Positions 28,317 through 37,245 are shown, counted from the first letter of the stretch. The stretch: 64,000 nucleotides of DNA from Moraxella canis (GCF_002014965.1 NZ_MUXT01000008.1:334753-398752); one strand, 5' to 3'. Program-made: numbers and translations. The notes: generated by a model from the sequence alone, not told the origin.

Positions 28317-28610
28317 TTAAAGTGACCTTACTGGGAATTGTTTAATAAAATCAGCACGTATCTCATGATACACATCGTCATAGCTGCCAGCGCTGAATGC
28401 TTGAGCATTGTCGCTCTCCACCCATGCCATCACCCATCTCCAAACTGCCAAATAGTTATAATAGCAAGGACTTACGTTTAAAAAGTAACATAATCCATAC
28501 CCTTCTTGAATGTTTAAATCGACAATCAATTCTTTGGTCAGTCTATTTGCCAGTTGCATATCACTCATTGAAGATAAGTCTTGGCTATCACAAGCGAATA
28601 CTGTTTGCAT
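28317..28610 (-). CDS. Hypothetical 97-aa protein of the integrase module
   Basis: Starts at ATG 28610 behind AAGGAAA, 10 bp after the integrase stop, and ends just before a terminator, so it is the last gene of the int operon. It is small, acidic and soluble, with CDSQDLSSMSDMQLANRLTK at the N-terminus, an aromatic centre (CYYNYLAVWRW) and DDVYHEIRADFIKQ at the end. No family was recognised; it does not resemble the Acinetobacter SOS co-repressor DdrR. Given the context it could be a cargo or accessory protein of the mobile module. Confidence 0.65.
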   Translation of the reverse strand: MQTVFACDSQDLSSMSDMQLANRLTKELIVDLNIQEGYGLCYFLNVSPCYYNYLAVWRWVMAWVESDNAQAFSAGSYDDVYHEIRADFIKQFPVRSL

Positions 28611-28620
28611 TTTGTTTTCC

Positions 28621-29814
28621 TTAAAAGTGAGTTTGATGATCATATTCAGATTGGGTGTTAAAAAGCATGGCCTCAAAAGCACTGCCATCACGGCGGGTGG
28701 CGTTCGGTACATAACGGCTATATACTTTAAATAGCATCATGGTATTAACATGACCCATTTGCCGTGCAATCCATTCAGGTGCTTCTCCTGCTGATAGCCA
28801 CAATGTCACAGCCGTATGCCTGGTTTGATAGGCGCTTCTTGGCTTTAATCCAAGATTTTTTAGGGTTGGGTGCCAAATACGACGATTGACATTGTGATAG
28901 TCAAGCGGCTCTCCTGTGTGCGAACAAAAGACAAATTTGGATTTACCATAGCTCACCTGATACTGTGCTTTTAGAGCTTCATAGACAAAGGGTGACATGA
29001 CAATCTCTCGATTGGATTCTATTGTCTTAGGCTCACTCATCACACCATTAACTAAGGCTTGTCTGATACGGATTTCTTTGCGTTCAAAATCCACATGCTC
29101 CCAAGTTAATCCATCAATTTCGCTGGTGCGCATACCTGTAAAGAATCGGACGATATAGTAGTTTTTATAATCATCTCGCACACCATGGATGAATTGCCAC
29201 ACTTCATCAATGCTAAACGGCTCAATCTGTGATTTTGGCGTCTTTAATTGCTTAATATCTTCACAAGGATTGTCAAAGTTATAGCGTTTTGACGCTTCTT
29301 TTAGTATCATAGTCAATGTGGTCATAATCGCGTTGATTCTGGCTGCAGACAGGGTGTTCTTGGTATTGTTGTAGGTCACTTTGGCGAGGGAACTACGAAA
29401 TGCCAAGACATCCGACTTTTCAATCATAAATAAAGCCCGATTTGCAAACTTAGGCAATAAATACTTGTTTAAGATAATCGTAATTTTCTCCTGATAAGTT
29501 TGACGCCATTCAATCTGCCTTTCTTCAAACCAAGGTTCTACAAACTCTTTAAATAACGGCGTCTCACTTTGTAAGCTCAATCGTCGGTCATTGAGTGCAT
29601 TAAAATAGGCAGCTTTATCACTCTTTGGGAAATACTGCTCATAACGAAAACTGCCCAATAAAATCTCCGCTTCCATCTTCTCAAGCACCTTAGCAAGCTT
29701 TTTACGATTTGCTGGTGTGTCAGTCAGATTGGTTGTTTCTCGGCAGCGTTTGCCCAGATATCGAAAATCAACAAAAAGCAAACTACTGCCTTTTCTGGTT
29801 CTGATTGATGCCAT
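28621..29814 (-). CDS. Tyrosine recombinase (phage-type integrase)
   Basis: A 397-aa site-specific recombinase. The N-terminal arm-binding domain (MASIRTRKGSSLLFVDFRYL) is of the DUF3596 type, the core-binding domain is mid-protein, and the catalytic domain has GMRTSEIDGLTW (first Arg), YQTRHTAVTLW (His-Arg box region) and MGHVNTMMLFKVYSRYVPN with the nucleophile Tyr. ATG 29814 has a perfect AGGAGG site; the longer frame to 29952 overlaps the upstream gene and is rejected. It lies between an excisionase-like gene and a 97-aa gene, 0.9 kb from tRNA-Gly, the probable attachment gene. Confidence 0.9.
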   Translation of the reverse strand: MASIRTRKGSSLLFVDFRYLGKRCRETTNLTDTPANRKKLAKVLEKMEAEILLGSFRYEQYFPKSDKAAYFNALNDRRLSLQSETPLFKEFVEPWFEERQIEWRQTYQEKITIILNKYLLPKFANRALFMIEKSDVLAFRSSLAKVTYNNTKNTLSAARINAIMTTLTMILKEASKRYNFDNPCEDIKQLKTPKSQIEPFSIDEVWQFIHGVRDDYKNYYIVRFFTGMRTSEIDGLTWEHVDFERKEIRIRQALVNGVMSEPKTIESNREIVMSPFVYEALKAQYQVSYGKSKFVFCSHTGEPLDYHNVNRRIWHPTLKNLGLKPRSAYQTRHTAVTLWLSAGEAPEWIARQMGHVNTMMLFKVYSRYVPNATRRDGSAFEAMLFNTQSEYDHQTHF

Positions 29815-29830
29815 ATACAGCCTCCTTTTT

Positions 29831-30046
29831 TTACTGTAGTGCCATACCATTAATACTACCCATAATGCTGGTACGCATATCTTTTTCAATTTGTTCCCAA
29901 ATATACAAGATCTTGCGACCACCAAATGGTCTGAAGTAATGAATGCCTTCAATCAATACAGAATCCTTCAACTGATTGCGAATAGTACGCTCATCATATT
30001 TAATCATCTGCGAAAGCTCTTGAGTGGTGAGGTAGGTTTGTGTCAT
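29831..30046 (-). CDS. Excisionase-like small HTH protein
   Basis: A 71-aa protein with a helix-turn-helix of the MerR/AlpA/excisionase kind: LTTQELSQMIKYDERTIRNQ followed by GIHYFRPFGGRKILYIWEQI (wing). Such proteins bend DNA for excision or activate the integrase. ATG 30046 has an AGGT site; the longer frame to 30085 has no support. It is first in the int operon, 16 bp before int, and divergent from the Cro/CI-type gene. Confidence 0.75.
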   Translation of the reverse strand: MTQTYLTTQELSQMIKYDERTIRNQLKDSVLIEGIHYFRPFGGRKILYIWEQIEKDMRTSIMGSINGMALQ

Positions 30047-30134
30047 AATGATTACCTTTATCATGTGATTTAGTTCAACTATCATTAGCTATTTGCATCA
30101 TAACAGATAGCATCTCTGTATAAGGTTGTATTTT

Positions 30135-30152
30135 TTACCATTTAGATGGTAA
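30135..30152. promoter_or_regulatory. Operator 1, TTACC-N8-GGTAA
   Basis: TTACCATTTAGATGGTAA has perfect 7-bp arms. It lies in the divergent region between the excisionase-like gene and the Cro/CI-type gene. Confidence 0.65.
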
Positions 30153-30155
30153 TTT

Positions 30156-30173
30156 TTACCTTATGTGCGTAAT
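30156..30173. promoter_or_regulatory. Operator 2 (imperfect), TTACC-N8-GTAAT
   Basis: TTACC followed by 8 bp and GTAAT, four bases after operator 1. One arm is intact and the other degenerate, so it would be a weaker site. Confidence 0.4.
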
Positions 30174-30205
30174 ATACATGATAATTACCACAAAGTAAAT
30201 CTTTT

Positions 30206-30223
30206 TTACCATAAAAAAGGTAA
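30206..30223. promoter_or_regulatory. Operator 3, TTACC-N8-GGTAA, overlapping the ribosome site
   Basis: TTACC-ATAAAAAA-GGTAA has the same 5-8-5 spacing as operator 1. Its right arm (AAGGTAA) is also the ribosome binding site of the Cro/CI-type gene, so binding would block that gene's expression, which suggests autoregulation. Confidence 0.6.
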
Positions 30224-30227
30224 TTTT

Positions 30228-30449
30228 ATGATTATTAATCGTTTTCCAGTAATTTTGGCAGAAAAAAGACTTCGAGTGGCTGATGTTGTCAGGGCGACTG
30301 GGATGAGCAAGACGACGTTGCATAAGTTATATAACGACGACTCATCACGTATCGATTTTGAGACGCTTGATAAACTATGTCGCTTTTTGGAAGTGCAGGT
30401 TGGGGATTTGCTTGAATACAAGCCTGATGATTTGTCGCAATCAAAATAG
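30228..30449 (+). CDS. Cro/CI-type (XRE) transcriptional regulator
   Basis: A 73-aa single-domain HTH_XRE protein: VILAEKRLRVADVVRATGMSKTTLHKLYND is helix 1 to the recognition helix (residues 9-38; only named in part), then FETLDKLCRFLEVQVGDLLEY. It probably represses the int/xis operon and itself through the TTACC-N8-GGTAA sites in the 181-bp divergent region. ATG 30228 follows AAGGTAA. It has no peptidase or ligand domain, so the inducing signal is not evident. Confidence 0.85.
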   Translation: MIINRFPVILAEKRLRVADVVRATGMSKTTLHKLYNDDSSRIDFETLDKLCRFLEVQVGDLLEYKPDDLSQSK

Positions 30450-30572
30450 GTTTAGGTCAAAGCCTGGCTTATAATCAATCGATGTGTATTTTGACTTAAT
30501 AATGCAGCTTGCTGCTTAAAATTGAGTTGGGGTAATTTTTCCAATATTTTAACTTATTGAAAGAGAGTCAAT

Positions 30573-30620
30573 GGGCACATTATAGGCACAATTTGGGCAC
30601 ACAGAAATTTGCATGTGCCC
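30573..30620. repeat. Cluster of GGCACA repeats between repressor gene and tRNA-Gly
   Basis: GGGCACA (30573), AGGCACA (30584) and GGGCACA (30595) are direct repeats spaced 11 bp apart, and TGTGCCC (30614) is an inverted copy. The 277-bp gap 30450-30726 holds no gene. One-turn spacing fits arm-type integrase binding sites beside an attachment site, although that is inference. Confidence 0.5.
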
Positions 30621-30726
30621 AACTTATTAAAAGTGATCACACAACAATAAAGATAAGCAGCCACACAAACCCTTGATTTTAAACAACAAAAAATCCCAAA
30701 TCTTTCGATTTGAGCTTTTTAAAATT

Positions 30727-30802
30727 TGGAGCGGGAAACGAGATTCGAACTCGCGACCCCAACCTTGGCAAGGTTGTGCTCTACCAACTGAGCTATTCCC
30801 GC
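30727..30802 (-). tRNA. tRNA-Gly (GCC)
   Basis: On the minus strand GCGGGAATAGCTCAGTTGGT opens the cloverleaf, the anticodon loop is TTGCCAA (anticodon GCC), the T arm reads GAGTTCGAATCTC, and CCA is encoded (30727-30729). A strong promoter lies upstream. The 3' end faces the integrase module, as expected for a tRNA attachment site; no second copy of the tRNA 3' end was found in the window. Confidence 0.95.
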
Positions 30803-30814
30803 TTTGTGTGGCAT

Positions 30815-30842
30815 ATTATATCGCAATTTTATTGGGTGTCAA
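30815..30842 (-). promoter_or_regulatory. Promoter of tRNA-Gly
   Basis: On the minus strand TTGACA, a 16-bp spacer and TATAAT: perfect -35 and -10 boxes 12 bp before the tRNA. Confidence 0.85.
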
Positions 30843-30858
30843 GCATTTTCAGCATTTT

Positions 30859-32301
30859 TTATGCATTTAATTTGAGCACTTTGACATTATTATACCCTTG
30901 AGATAGCAGCTGCCCTGCCTGCAACCGACTCATCACGCCTTGTTGGCAATACAAAAGATAAGTTTTGGTGTCATCAAGTTTGGCAAACTGCAAGCCCAGC
31001 TTATAAAATGGCAAACAAATCACTGGCGCATTGACAGTGAGCGGTGCATCACAAGCCTCATCAGGCGCGCGGATATCTAGCACCACCTCGCCTGACCGAA
31101 CATGATCAACCACTTTGGGCATGATTGGCGCATCACTCATATCCAAGCGGCGAATGTCAAGAACCTGCGCACTTTGGATGGCGTGATTTAAAATTTCAAA
31201 ATCAAACCGTGATTCTTGCTCCAAAATCTTAAATTCAGAAGCTTTAGCGGTCGGTGACTTTGAGATGACACCACAGTATTCAGGCATGGATTTGGCGATA
31301 TCAAAGGTGCCAATTTTTTCTGCGGTTTTTATAATGGCTTCTTTATCTTCGGTAATTAATGGACGCAAAATCAGCGCAGATGACGCTTGATCAATCAAGC
31401 GCAGATTGGTCAGTGTTTGGCTCGCCACCTGACCCAATGCCTCGCCTGTGACCAGTGCTTGGATTTTCATTTGCTTGGCAATCTGACTGGCGGCTTTGAC
31501 CATCATACGCTTTAAAATGACCCCCATCTGACCATCATCAACAGTCTTTAGGATCTCAGCTACAACAGGCTCAAAATTCACCGTCACAAAATTCACCTTG
31601 TGCGACAGCGAATATCGAGACCACAGATGATACGCCATTTGTTTGACGCCCAGTTCATGCCCTTGCCCGCCCAAATTAAAAAAACAATAATGGACGCGGC
31701 TACCACGGCGCATGAACATATAGCTTGAGACACCCGAATCAAAGCCACCTGAAATCAGCGACAAGACATCTTCTTGGGTGCCCATCGGAAATCCGCCAAG
31801 ACCTTCAAAGCGCCCTTTGACCAAAAACACTTTGTCATTTTCAATCTCAATGGCGACGGTAACCTCAGGATTTTTAAGCTTGACATAAGCACTATCTATA
31901 CGCTGATTTAAGCCGCCGCCGATATAGCTCGCCGCCTGCATCGAGTCAAATTCGGTCTTGCCGCGCCGCTTCACGCGCACACAAAAGGACTTATCGATCA
32001 GTTTATCTTTATAATCTAAATAAACATATTCAAAAATATCATGCAAATCTTGGTACTTTTTTTCATCAACTTCCAAAAAATGATGAATGCCTGAAATGCA
32101 CTGAAGCGCCTCACGAATCTGCAGATGCTTATCTTGATTTGTCTTGACTTCAATAAAATCCCAATGGCGAGTCACCACCACTTTTTCATCGAAGTGGCGC
32201 AGCGCTGATTTGATGTTATAAAATAAAATTTTGACAAAACGCTTGCGAACCGAGTCGCTTTTCATGATGATTTCAGGAAAAAGCTTGATGATAAATTTCA
32301 T
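30859..32301 (-). CDS. thiI: tRNA 4-thiouridine sulfurtransferase ThiI (with rhodanese domain)
   Basis: Makes s4U8 in tRNA and supplies sulfur for the thiamine thiazole. The 480-aa protein has an N-terminal ferredoxin-like/THUMP part (residues 1-165), the PP-loop [10 protein letters not shown] near residue 185, and a C-terminal rhodanese domain with the persulfide Cys in [15 protein letters not shown] near residue 456. The long form with rhodanese is typical of gammaproteobacteria. It is monocistronic and ends 57 bp from tRNA-Gly on the same strand. Confidence 0.94.
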   Translation of the reverse strand: MKFIIKLFPEIIMKSDSVRKRFVKILFYNIKSALRHFDEKVVVTRHWDFIEVKTNQDKHLQIREALQCISGIHHFLEVDEKKYQDLHDIFEYVYLDYKDKLIDKSFCVRVKRRGKTEFDSMQAASYIGGGLNQRIDSAYVKLKNPEVTVAIEIENDKVFLVKGRFEGLGGFPMGTQEDVLSLISGGFDSGVSSYMFMRRGSRVHYCFFNLGGQGHELGVKQMAYHLWSRYSLSHKVNFVTVNFEPVVAEILKTVDDGQMGVILKRMMVKAASQIAKQMKIQALVTGEALGQVASQTLTNLRLIDQASSALILRPLITEDKEAIIKTAEKIGTFDIAKSMPEYCGVISKSPTAKASEFKILEQESRFDFEILNHAIQSAQVLDIRRLDMSDAPIMPKVVDHVRSGEVVLDIRAPDEACDAPLTVNAPVICLPFYKLGLQFAKLDDTKTYLLYCQQGVMSRLQAGQLLSQGYNNVKVLKLNA

Positions 32302-32370
32302 AACGATGCTGACTGATAAAAATCGGCTATTTTACACCATTTTTATCATTTATGATATTTACAAAAACGC

Positions 32371-32404
32371 AAAAAAAATCACACCCTATGCAGAGCGTGA
32401 TTTT
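32371..32404 (-). terminator. Terminator of the ato operon
   Basis: On the minus strand AAAATCACGCTCT-GCAT-AGGGTGTGATTTT forms a 13-bp stem (two G-T pairs) followed by a run of T. It begins 14 bp after the thiolase stop. Confidence 0.85.
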
Positions 32405-32417
32405 ATCAATCAAGCAA

Positions 32418-33599
32418 TTATTCGCGTTCAATCGCCAAAGCAAGCCCCATACCGCCGCCCACGCATAAAGTAGCAACGCCCTTAGATTTGTTACTTGCGA
32501 TCATCTCATGAATCAAAGTCACCAAAATACGGCAGCCTGAAGCGCCAATCGGATGACCGATGGCGATGGCGCCGCCATTGACGTTGACGCGCTCGTTTGG
32601 CAGCTCAAGCTGGCATGATACGCCAAGCGCCTGTGCAGCAAAGGCTTCATTGGCTTCGTATAAGTCAACATCATCAACCGTCCAGCCGGCTTTATCCAGC
32701 GTTTTTTGGACAGCTGACACCGGACCTAGACCCATGACTTCAGGCTCAATACCAGTGGCTGCATACGAGACGACCTTGGCAAGTATCGGCAAACCAAGCT
32801 CCTTGGCTCGGCTTTGTTTCATGAGCATGACCGCCGCCGCGCCATCATTAATGCCCGAAGCGCTGCCAGCCGTCACCGTGCCATCTTTTTTAAAGGCGGT
32901 GCGCAGCTTAGCAAGTCCCTCCAAAGTGGTATTAGGCTTGATGTACTCATCTTGATCTACGATAATCGGGTCGCCTTTACGCTGTGGGACACTCACGGCA
33001 GTGATTTGACTGTCAAATTTACCGGCGGCTTGAGCGGCGGCGGCTTTTTGCTGAGATGCCAACGCAAATTCATCTTGAGCATCACGAGTGATCTGTAGCC
33101 GTTCAGCGATATTTTCAGCGGTAATGCCCATGTGATAGCCATGATACACATCGGTCAAGCCATCAGCAATCATGCTGTCAGTGAGCGAGCCATTACCCAT
33201 CTTGATGCCATCTCTTAAATGCACAAAATGTGGGCTTTGGCTCATCGACTCTTGACCACCAGCGATCACAATATCAGCATCGCCGCACAAAATCGCCTGC
33301 ACGCCCATCTGCACCGCCTTAAGTCCAGAACCGCACACAACATTCACTGTTGTTGCTGGGATTTGTACTGGCAACTGGGCAAACATCGCTGCTTGGCGTG
33401 CTGGGTTTTGACCCACGCCTGTGGTGAGCACATTTCCCATGATCACTTCACTCACCGCCTCAGGTGACACACCTGTTTCAGCTAATAAATCACTGATCAC
33501 AGCCGCCCCAAGCTTAGGCGCAGGCAAGCTTGATAACGACCCCAAAAAAGACCCCACTGCCGTACGCTTGGCAGCCACAATCACGACCGAATCTGTCAT
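32418..33599 (-). CDS. atoB: Acetyl-CoA acetyltransferase (thiolase)
   Basis: Cleaves acetoacetyl-CoA to two acetyl-CoA (or the reverse). The 393-aa protein has the active-site Cys in VNVVCGSGLKAV near residue 88, NVNGGAIAIGHPIGASG with the catalytic His near residue 348, and the second Cys in CVGGGMG near residue 378. It is last in the operon atoE-scoA-scoB-atoB, where it completes breakdown of acetoacetate. The thiolase could also serve polyhydroxyalkanoate synthesis elsewhere, but phaB/phaC are not adjacent. Confidence 0.93.
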   Translation of the reverse strand: MTDSVVIVAAKRTAVGSFLGSLSSLPAPKLGAAVISDLLAETGVSPEAVSEVIMGNVLTTGVGQNPARQAAMFAQLPVQIPATTVNVVCGSGLKAVQMGVQAILCGDADIVIAGGQESMSQSPHFVHLRDGIKMGNGSLTDSMIADGLTDVYHGYHMGITAENIAERLQITRDAQDEFALASQQKAAAAQAAGKFDSQITAVSVPQRKGDPIIVDQDEYIKPNTTLEGLAKLRTAFKKDGTVTAGSASGINDGAAAVMLMKQSRAKELGLPILAKVVSYAATGIEPEVMGLGPVSAVQKTLDKAGWTVDDVDLYEANEAFAAQALGVSCQLELPNERVNVNGGAIAIGHPIGASGCRILVTLIHEMIASNKSKGVATLCVGGGMGLALAIERE

Positions 33600-33645
33600 A
33601 ATTATCCCCTTATCATTTCATGTATTATGATATAAATTTTATCAA

Positions 33646-34275
33646 TCACTGAGCGATCGTCACACCAGTTTTGCTCTGTAATTCATCAAAGCTGACACCA
33701 TCTGCCAGCTCAACCAATTTAAGACCACTGTCAGTGACATCCAAGACCGCCAAATCTGTGATGATGCGATGCACTACCTTTTGACCAGTTAATGGTAAAT
33801 CGCAAGCCGGCTTGATCTTAAATGACCCATCTTTGGCGGTATGCTCCATCAGCACAATGACACGCTGCACGCCAGCGACCAAATCCATGGCGCCGCCCAT
33901 GCCCTTGACCATCTTACCAGGGATCATCCAGTTTGCCAAATCGCCCTGCTCGCTGACTTCCATCGCCCCTAGGATTGCCAAGTTCACCTTACCACCACGA
34001 ATCATCGCAAACGACTGCGAGCTGCCAAAAAAACTTGCGCCAGTCTGTGCGGTGACGGTCTGCTTACCTGCGTTAATCAAGTCGGCATCGATTTCGTCTT
34101 CGGTAGGAAAGGCGCCGATGCCAAGCAAACCATTTTCAGATTGTAGCATCACATTGACGCCCTCTGGGATATAATTGGCAACCAAAGTCGGCAGCCCAAT
34201 GCCAAGATTGACATAAAAACCATCTTGCAGCTCTTGGGCAGCTCGCTGCGCCATTTGTTCACGATTCCACGCCAT
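33646..34275 (-). CDS. scoB: 3-oxoacid CoA-transferase subunit B
   Basis: Beta subunit of the succinyl-CoA or acetyl-CoA:acetoacetate CoA-transferase. The 209-aa protein begins with the family [19 protein letters not shown] block and contains the catalytic glutamate in [11 protein letters not shown] near residue 51, then [23 protein letters not shown]. It forms an alpha2beta2 enzyme with the upstream subunit A, 30 bp away. The CoA donor (succinyl-CoA as in SCOT, or acetyl-CoA as in AtoDA) cannot be separated by reading, so atoA is an equally valid name. Confidence 0.92.
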   Translation of the reverse strand: MAWNREQMAQRAAQELQDGFYVNLGIGLPTLVANYIPEGVNVMLQSENGLLGIGAFPTEDEIDADLINAGKQTVTAQTGASFFGSSQSFAMIRGGKVNLAILGAMEVSEQGDLANWMIPGKMVKGMGGAMDLVAGVQRVIVLMEHTAKDGSFKIKPACDLPLTGQKVVHRIITDLAVLDVTDSGLKLVELADGVSFDELQSKTGVTIAQ

Positions 34276-34305
34276 GACTATTCTCCTTTATGATAATACT
34301 ATAAT

Positions 34306-35010
34306 TTATGCGCTGCGAGTGGTGCGCTGCTCAATGCGTTTTTCTGGATTGGCATTGACAATGATGCGATGTACATAAATCCCAGGCAAGTGTACCCTGT
34401 CTGGATCAATCTCACCGACTTCTACCAACTCTTCGACTTCTACCACAGTGATTTTGCCTGCAGTGGCGATATCAGGATTGAAATTACGTGCGGTTTTTCG
34501 AAATACCAAATTGCCCGCTTTGTCCGCTTTCCATGCCTTGACCAGTGCCACATCAGCGACCAGTGAGCGCTCCATGACATAGTCTTCACCATCAAACTGT
34601 CTAACTTCCTTGCCTTCAGCGACTTGTGTGCCTACACCCGTTTTGGTGAAAAACGCAGGAATGCCCGCCCCGCCTGCGCGCAGCTTTTCTGCCAAAGTGC
34701 CTTGCGGCGTCAGCTCAACCTCCAGCTCGCCTGATAAAAATTGCCGCTCAAACTCTTTATTTTCACCCACATAAGAGGCGATCATTTTTTTGACTTGACG
34801 AGTTTGTAATAATAATCCCAATCCAAAATCATCGACGCCAGCATTATTGCTAATACAGGTCAAACCCTTGACGCCTGTGTCGCGCAGTGCCACAATCAGC
34901 TGCTCTGGAATGCCGCATAAGCCAAACCCGCCGACAGCGATTGTTTGATCGTCCTTAACAATATCTGCCAACGCTGAGGTGGCGTCTTGATATACTTTAT
35001 TGCTCATCAT
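34306..35010 (-). CDS. scoA: 3-oxoacid CoA-transferase subunit A
   Basis: Alpha subunit of the CoA-transferase, 234 aa. [14 protein letters not shown] near residue 27 is the coenzyme-binding signature, and [15 protein letters not shown] and [15 protein letters not shown] follow as usual. Two ATGs (35010 and 35007) lie behind GGGAG; the second has the better spacing. It activates acetoacetate entering through the AtoE-type transporter encoded 49 bp upstream. AtoD is the alternative name. Confidence 0.93.
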   Translation of the reverse strand: MMSNKVYQDATSALADIVKDDQTIAVGGFGLCGIPEQLIVALRDTGVKGLTCISNNAGVDDFGLGLLLQTRQVKKMIASYVGENKEFERQFLSGELEVELTPQGTLAEKLRAGGAGIPAFFTKTGVGTQVAEGKEVRQFDGEDYVMERSLVADVALVKAWKADKAGNLVFRKTARNFNPDIATAGKITVVEVEELVEVGEIDPDRVHLPGIYVHRIIVNANPEKRIEQRTTRSA

Positions 35011-35059
35011 TTACTCCCTAAAATAAAGCCAGAATTGACCCAATTAATTAACAGTTACA

Positions 35060-36400
35060 TTATCCAAAAATAATAAATAATCCACAAATCAAAATGCCCG
35101 AATAACCCAGCGCCATCAAGCAATAGCCCATGATCGCACGCGCATCAAGACCGACAATGCCAAGCAATGGCAGCGCCCAAAATGGCTGGATCATGTTCGT
35201 CCAAGCATCTCCCCAAGCGATCGCCATCGCTGTCGTCACTGGCGACACCCCAAGCTCAGCGCCAGCTGGTAGCATGATCGGACCTTGAACCGCCCACTGT
35301 CCGCCACCTGATGGTACAAAGACATTGACCAATCCTGCACTCAAAAATGCCAAAATCGGAAAAGTGGTTTCATTAGACATCGCCACAAAGGCATTACTGA
35401 TCTGCCCTGCCAGCGAGCTGCCGCCCTCGCTTGCCCCCATCATCAAACCCATGATGCCGCCATAAAATGGGAATAACAAGACAATCCCAGCGATGCCGCG
35501 GGCGCTGTCTTCGATGGCACGGCTGTAGCGCTCAGGCGTCCCATGCGCAAATAGCCCTGCAAACAAAAACAGTCCAATGACAATATTTAGCGCCAAATTA
35601 AATCCATTGGCGGCAAAATGTCCAAATAAATATACCGCTGCAATGCCCACGATGATGAGCGCAATGAACCGATTATCATCAAGTTTTTGGGCGGGTGTAT
35701 CACGCAAAGGCATCTCAGGCGCTGGCTCTTGGAGCTTGGCAGGATCTGCGATGATGGGCGTTTTTGGCAGCATCAGCATATTAATGATGGGCAAGCCAAT
35801 AAATAGCCCCGCTACGATGGCAAGGTTTAATGGTGAAAACAATGTTTGGCTGACTGGAATAGCAGCAGTGATGGTCTCACCAGACAGTCTGACCAAGTCA
35901 GCACCTTCCGTCGCCAACGCCAGCGGAATCGACCCTGATAAGCCACCATGCCAAATCAAAAATCCTGAATAAGCAGACGCCACCAGCAGCGGATAATCCA
36001 CACCTTTGACTTGGCGTGCCAAAGATTTGGCAAACACCGCGCCAACAATCAGCCCAAAGCCCCAATTTATCCAGCAGCCCATCAGCGCCACCACCGTCAC
36101 TGTGATGATGGCTTGCTTGGGGCTTTTGACTTTGGCAGCGATGTCATCTAGCAGCCGACCAATCACAGGCGCCTTGGCAAGCACATGCCCTGTCACCAAA
36201 ATCAGCGCCATTTGCATTGAAAATCCGAGCAATGACCAAAGCCCATCACCCCAAAACTTGGCAGCTTCAAATACGGTTTGGTTGGTAAAAATCAGCGCGG
36301 CGACATAGACCGCCAAGGTAAGTATGATACAAAAGACAAATGGCGATGGCAGATAGCTTTTCACCATTTTAACTGATAGGTCAGTGAGTATGCGAAACAT
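35060..36400 (-). CDS. atoE: Short-chain fatty acid transporter AtoE-type
   Basis: A 446-aa inner-membrane protein (TIGR00366 family) with about ten to twelve hydrophobic segments. Landmarks are the N-terminal VKSYLPSPFVFCIILTLAVY, GCWINWGFGLIVGA, GGQWAVQGPIM and WTNMIQPFWALPLLGI. The family takes up acetoacetate and butyrate-like acids. It heads a four-gene operon that carries the substrate to acetyl-CoA. The AtoS/AtoC two-component system of E. coli is not in the window, so regulation must differ or lie elsewhere. Confidence 0.9.
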   Translation of the reverse strand: MFRILTDLSVKMVKSYLPSPFVFCIILTLAVYVAALIFTNQTVFEAAKFWGDGLWSLLGFSMQMALILVTGHVLAKAPVIGRLLDDIAAKVKSPKQAIITVTVVALMGCWINWGFGLIVGAVFAKSLARQVKGVDYPLLVASAYSGFLIWHGGLSGSIPLALATEGADLVRLSGETITAAIPVSQTLFSPLNLAIVAGLFIGLPIINMLMLPKTPIIADPAKLQEPAPEMPLRDTPAQKLDDNRFIALIIVGIAAVYLFGHFAANGFNLALNIVIGLFLFAGLFAHGTPERYSRAIEDSARGIAGIVLLFPFYGGIMGLMMGASEGGSSLAGQISNAFVAMSNETTFPILAFLSAGLVNVFVPSGGGQWAVQGPIMLPAGAELGVSPVTTAMAIAWGDAWTNMIQPFWALPLLGIVGLDARAIMGYCLMALGYSGILICGLFIIFG

Positions 36401-36519
36401 GATCAGATCCTTTGATAATAGCCAATAAATCTTACAACCCTTGGATTTATTCGCCTAACAGCAATTAATGAACGCTGATGTCTAAAATTCAAACCTAACT
36501 GTATCGCAATTCACATCCT

Positions 36520-36563
36520 TTGACAAGTGTGCACTTAAAAAAATTTCGCACAAAATTTGTCAA
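36520..36563. promoter_or_regulatory. Inverted repeat between atoE and gpx
   Basis: TTGACAA (36520-36526) and TTGTCAA (36557-36563) are exact inverted copies in the 246-bp divergent gap, with GTGTGC and GCACAA nested inside. The minus-strand TTGACA could double as an atoE -35 box. It might be a regulator site; support is weak. Confidence 0.3.
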
Positions 36564-36646
36564 GTCATCCATTAATACCATCTAAGATCAGTTTGTGTTA
36601 AGCTAAAGATCAGGATTTTTAAATCAAACCGTGTCAACAAGGAAAG

Positions 36647-37132
36647 ATGATGACAAGCGTCTATGACTTTAGCGCAACTGATCTGACAGGTCAGCAAGTG
36701 AATTTGAGTCGTTTTAAGGGCAAGGTTTTATTGATTGTCAATACGGCAAGCCAGTGCGGATTTACCCCTCAGTTTGCAGCTCTACAGGCGCTGCACGATC
36801 GCTATCACGCCCAAGGGCTTGTCATTATTGGCTTTGCTTGCAATCAGTTTGGTAATCAAGAACCCAACACTGGTGCGGCGATTGGCGAGTTTTGTCAGCG
36901 GCATTATGGCGCTCAGTTTTTGATGATGGATCAAATCAAAGTCAATGGTGACAATGCCCATCCGTTATTTCAGTGGCTAAAATCTCAACAAGGCGGTGTG
37001 TTTGGTGATGCCATCAAATGGAATTTTACCAAATTTCTCATTGGGCGAGATGGTCAAGTCATCAAGCGCTATGCACCCATTACCAAACCTGAAAGCTTGA
37101 CCGCCGACATCGAAAAAGCGCTAAAAATATGA
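36647..37132 (+). CDS. Glutathione peroxidase family protein
   Basis: A 161-aa thioredoxin-fold peroxidase. The active-site Cys (in place of selenocysteine) sits in VNTASQCGFTPQ near residue 38; the Gln and Trp of the catalytic tetrad are in GFACNQFGNQEPN and KWNFTKFLI. It reduces hydroperoxides with glutathione or thioredoxin, probably in the cytoplasm or periplasm (no signal peptide). Two ATGs (36647, 36650) follow AAGGAAAG. It stands alone, divergent from the ato operon. Confidence 0.92.
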   Translation: MMTSVYDFSATDLTGQQVNLSRFKGKVLLIVNTASQCGFTPQFAALQALHDRYHAQGLVIIGFACNQFGNQEPNTGAAIGEFCQRHYGAQFLMMDQIKVNGDNAHPLFQWLKSQQGGVFGDAIKWNFTKFLIGRDGQVIKRYAPITKPESLTADIEKALKI

Positions 37133-37217
37133 CCAAATGATGAAAAAAATAACTCATTAAATATCAATCACTTATAAACTTTATCCAAAATATCAGGTAA
37201 TTTCACCCAAAAAGCAT

Positions 37218-37245
37218 TTGACACTGCTGTGAAATTCTATATAAT
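37218..37245 (+). promoter_or_regulatory. Promoter of the tRNA-Val/tRNA-Asp unit
   Basis: TTGACA (37218-37223), a 16-bp spacer and TATAAT (37240-37245). The leader to the first tRNA is about 130 nt long and holds no gene. Confidence 0.8.

Noticed and set aside
25600..30730. Second copy of the tRNA-Gly 3' end as the far att site
   Set aside because: Scanning for GAGATTCGAAC-like sequence found only the tRNA itself, so no element boundary is claimed.
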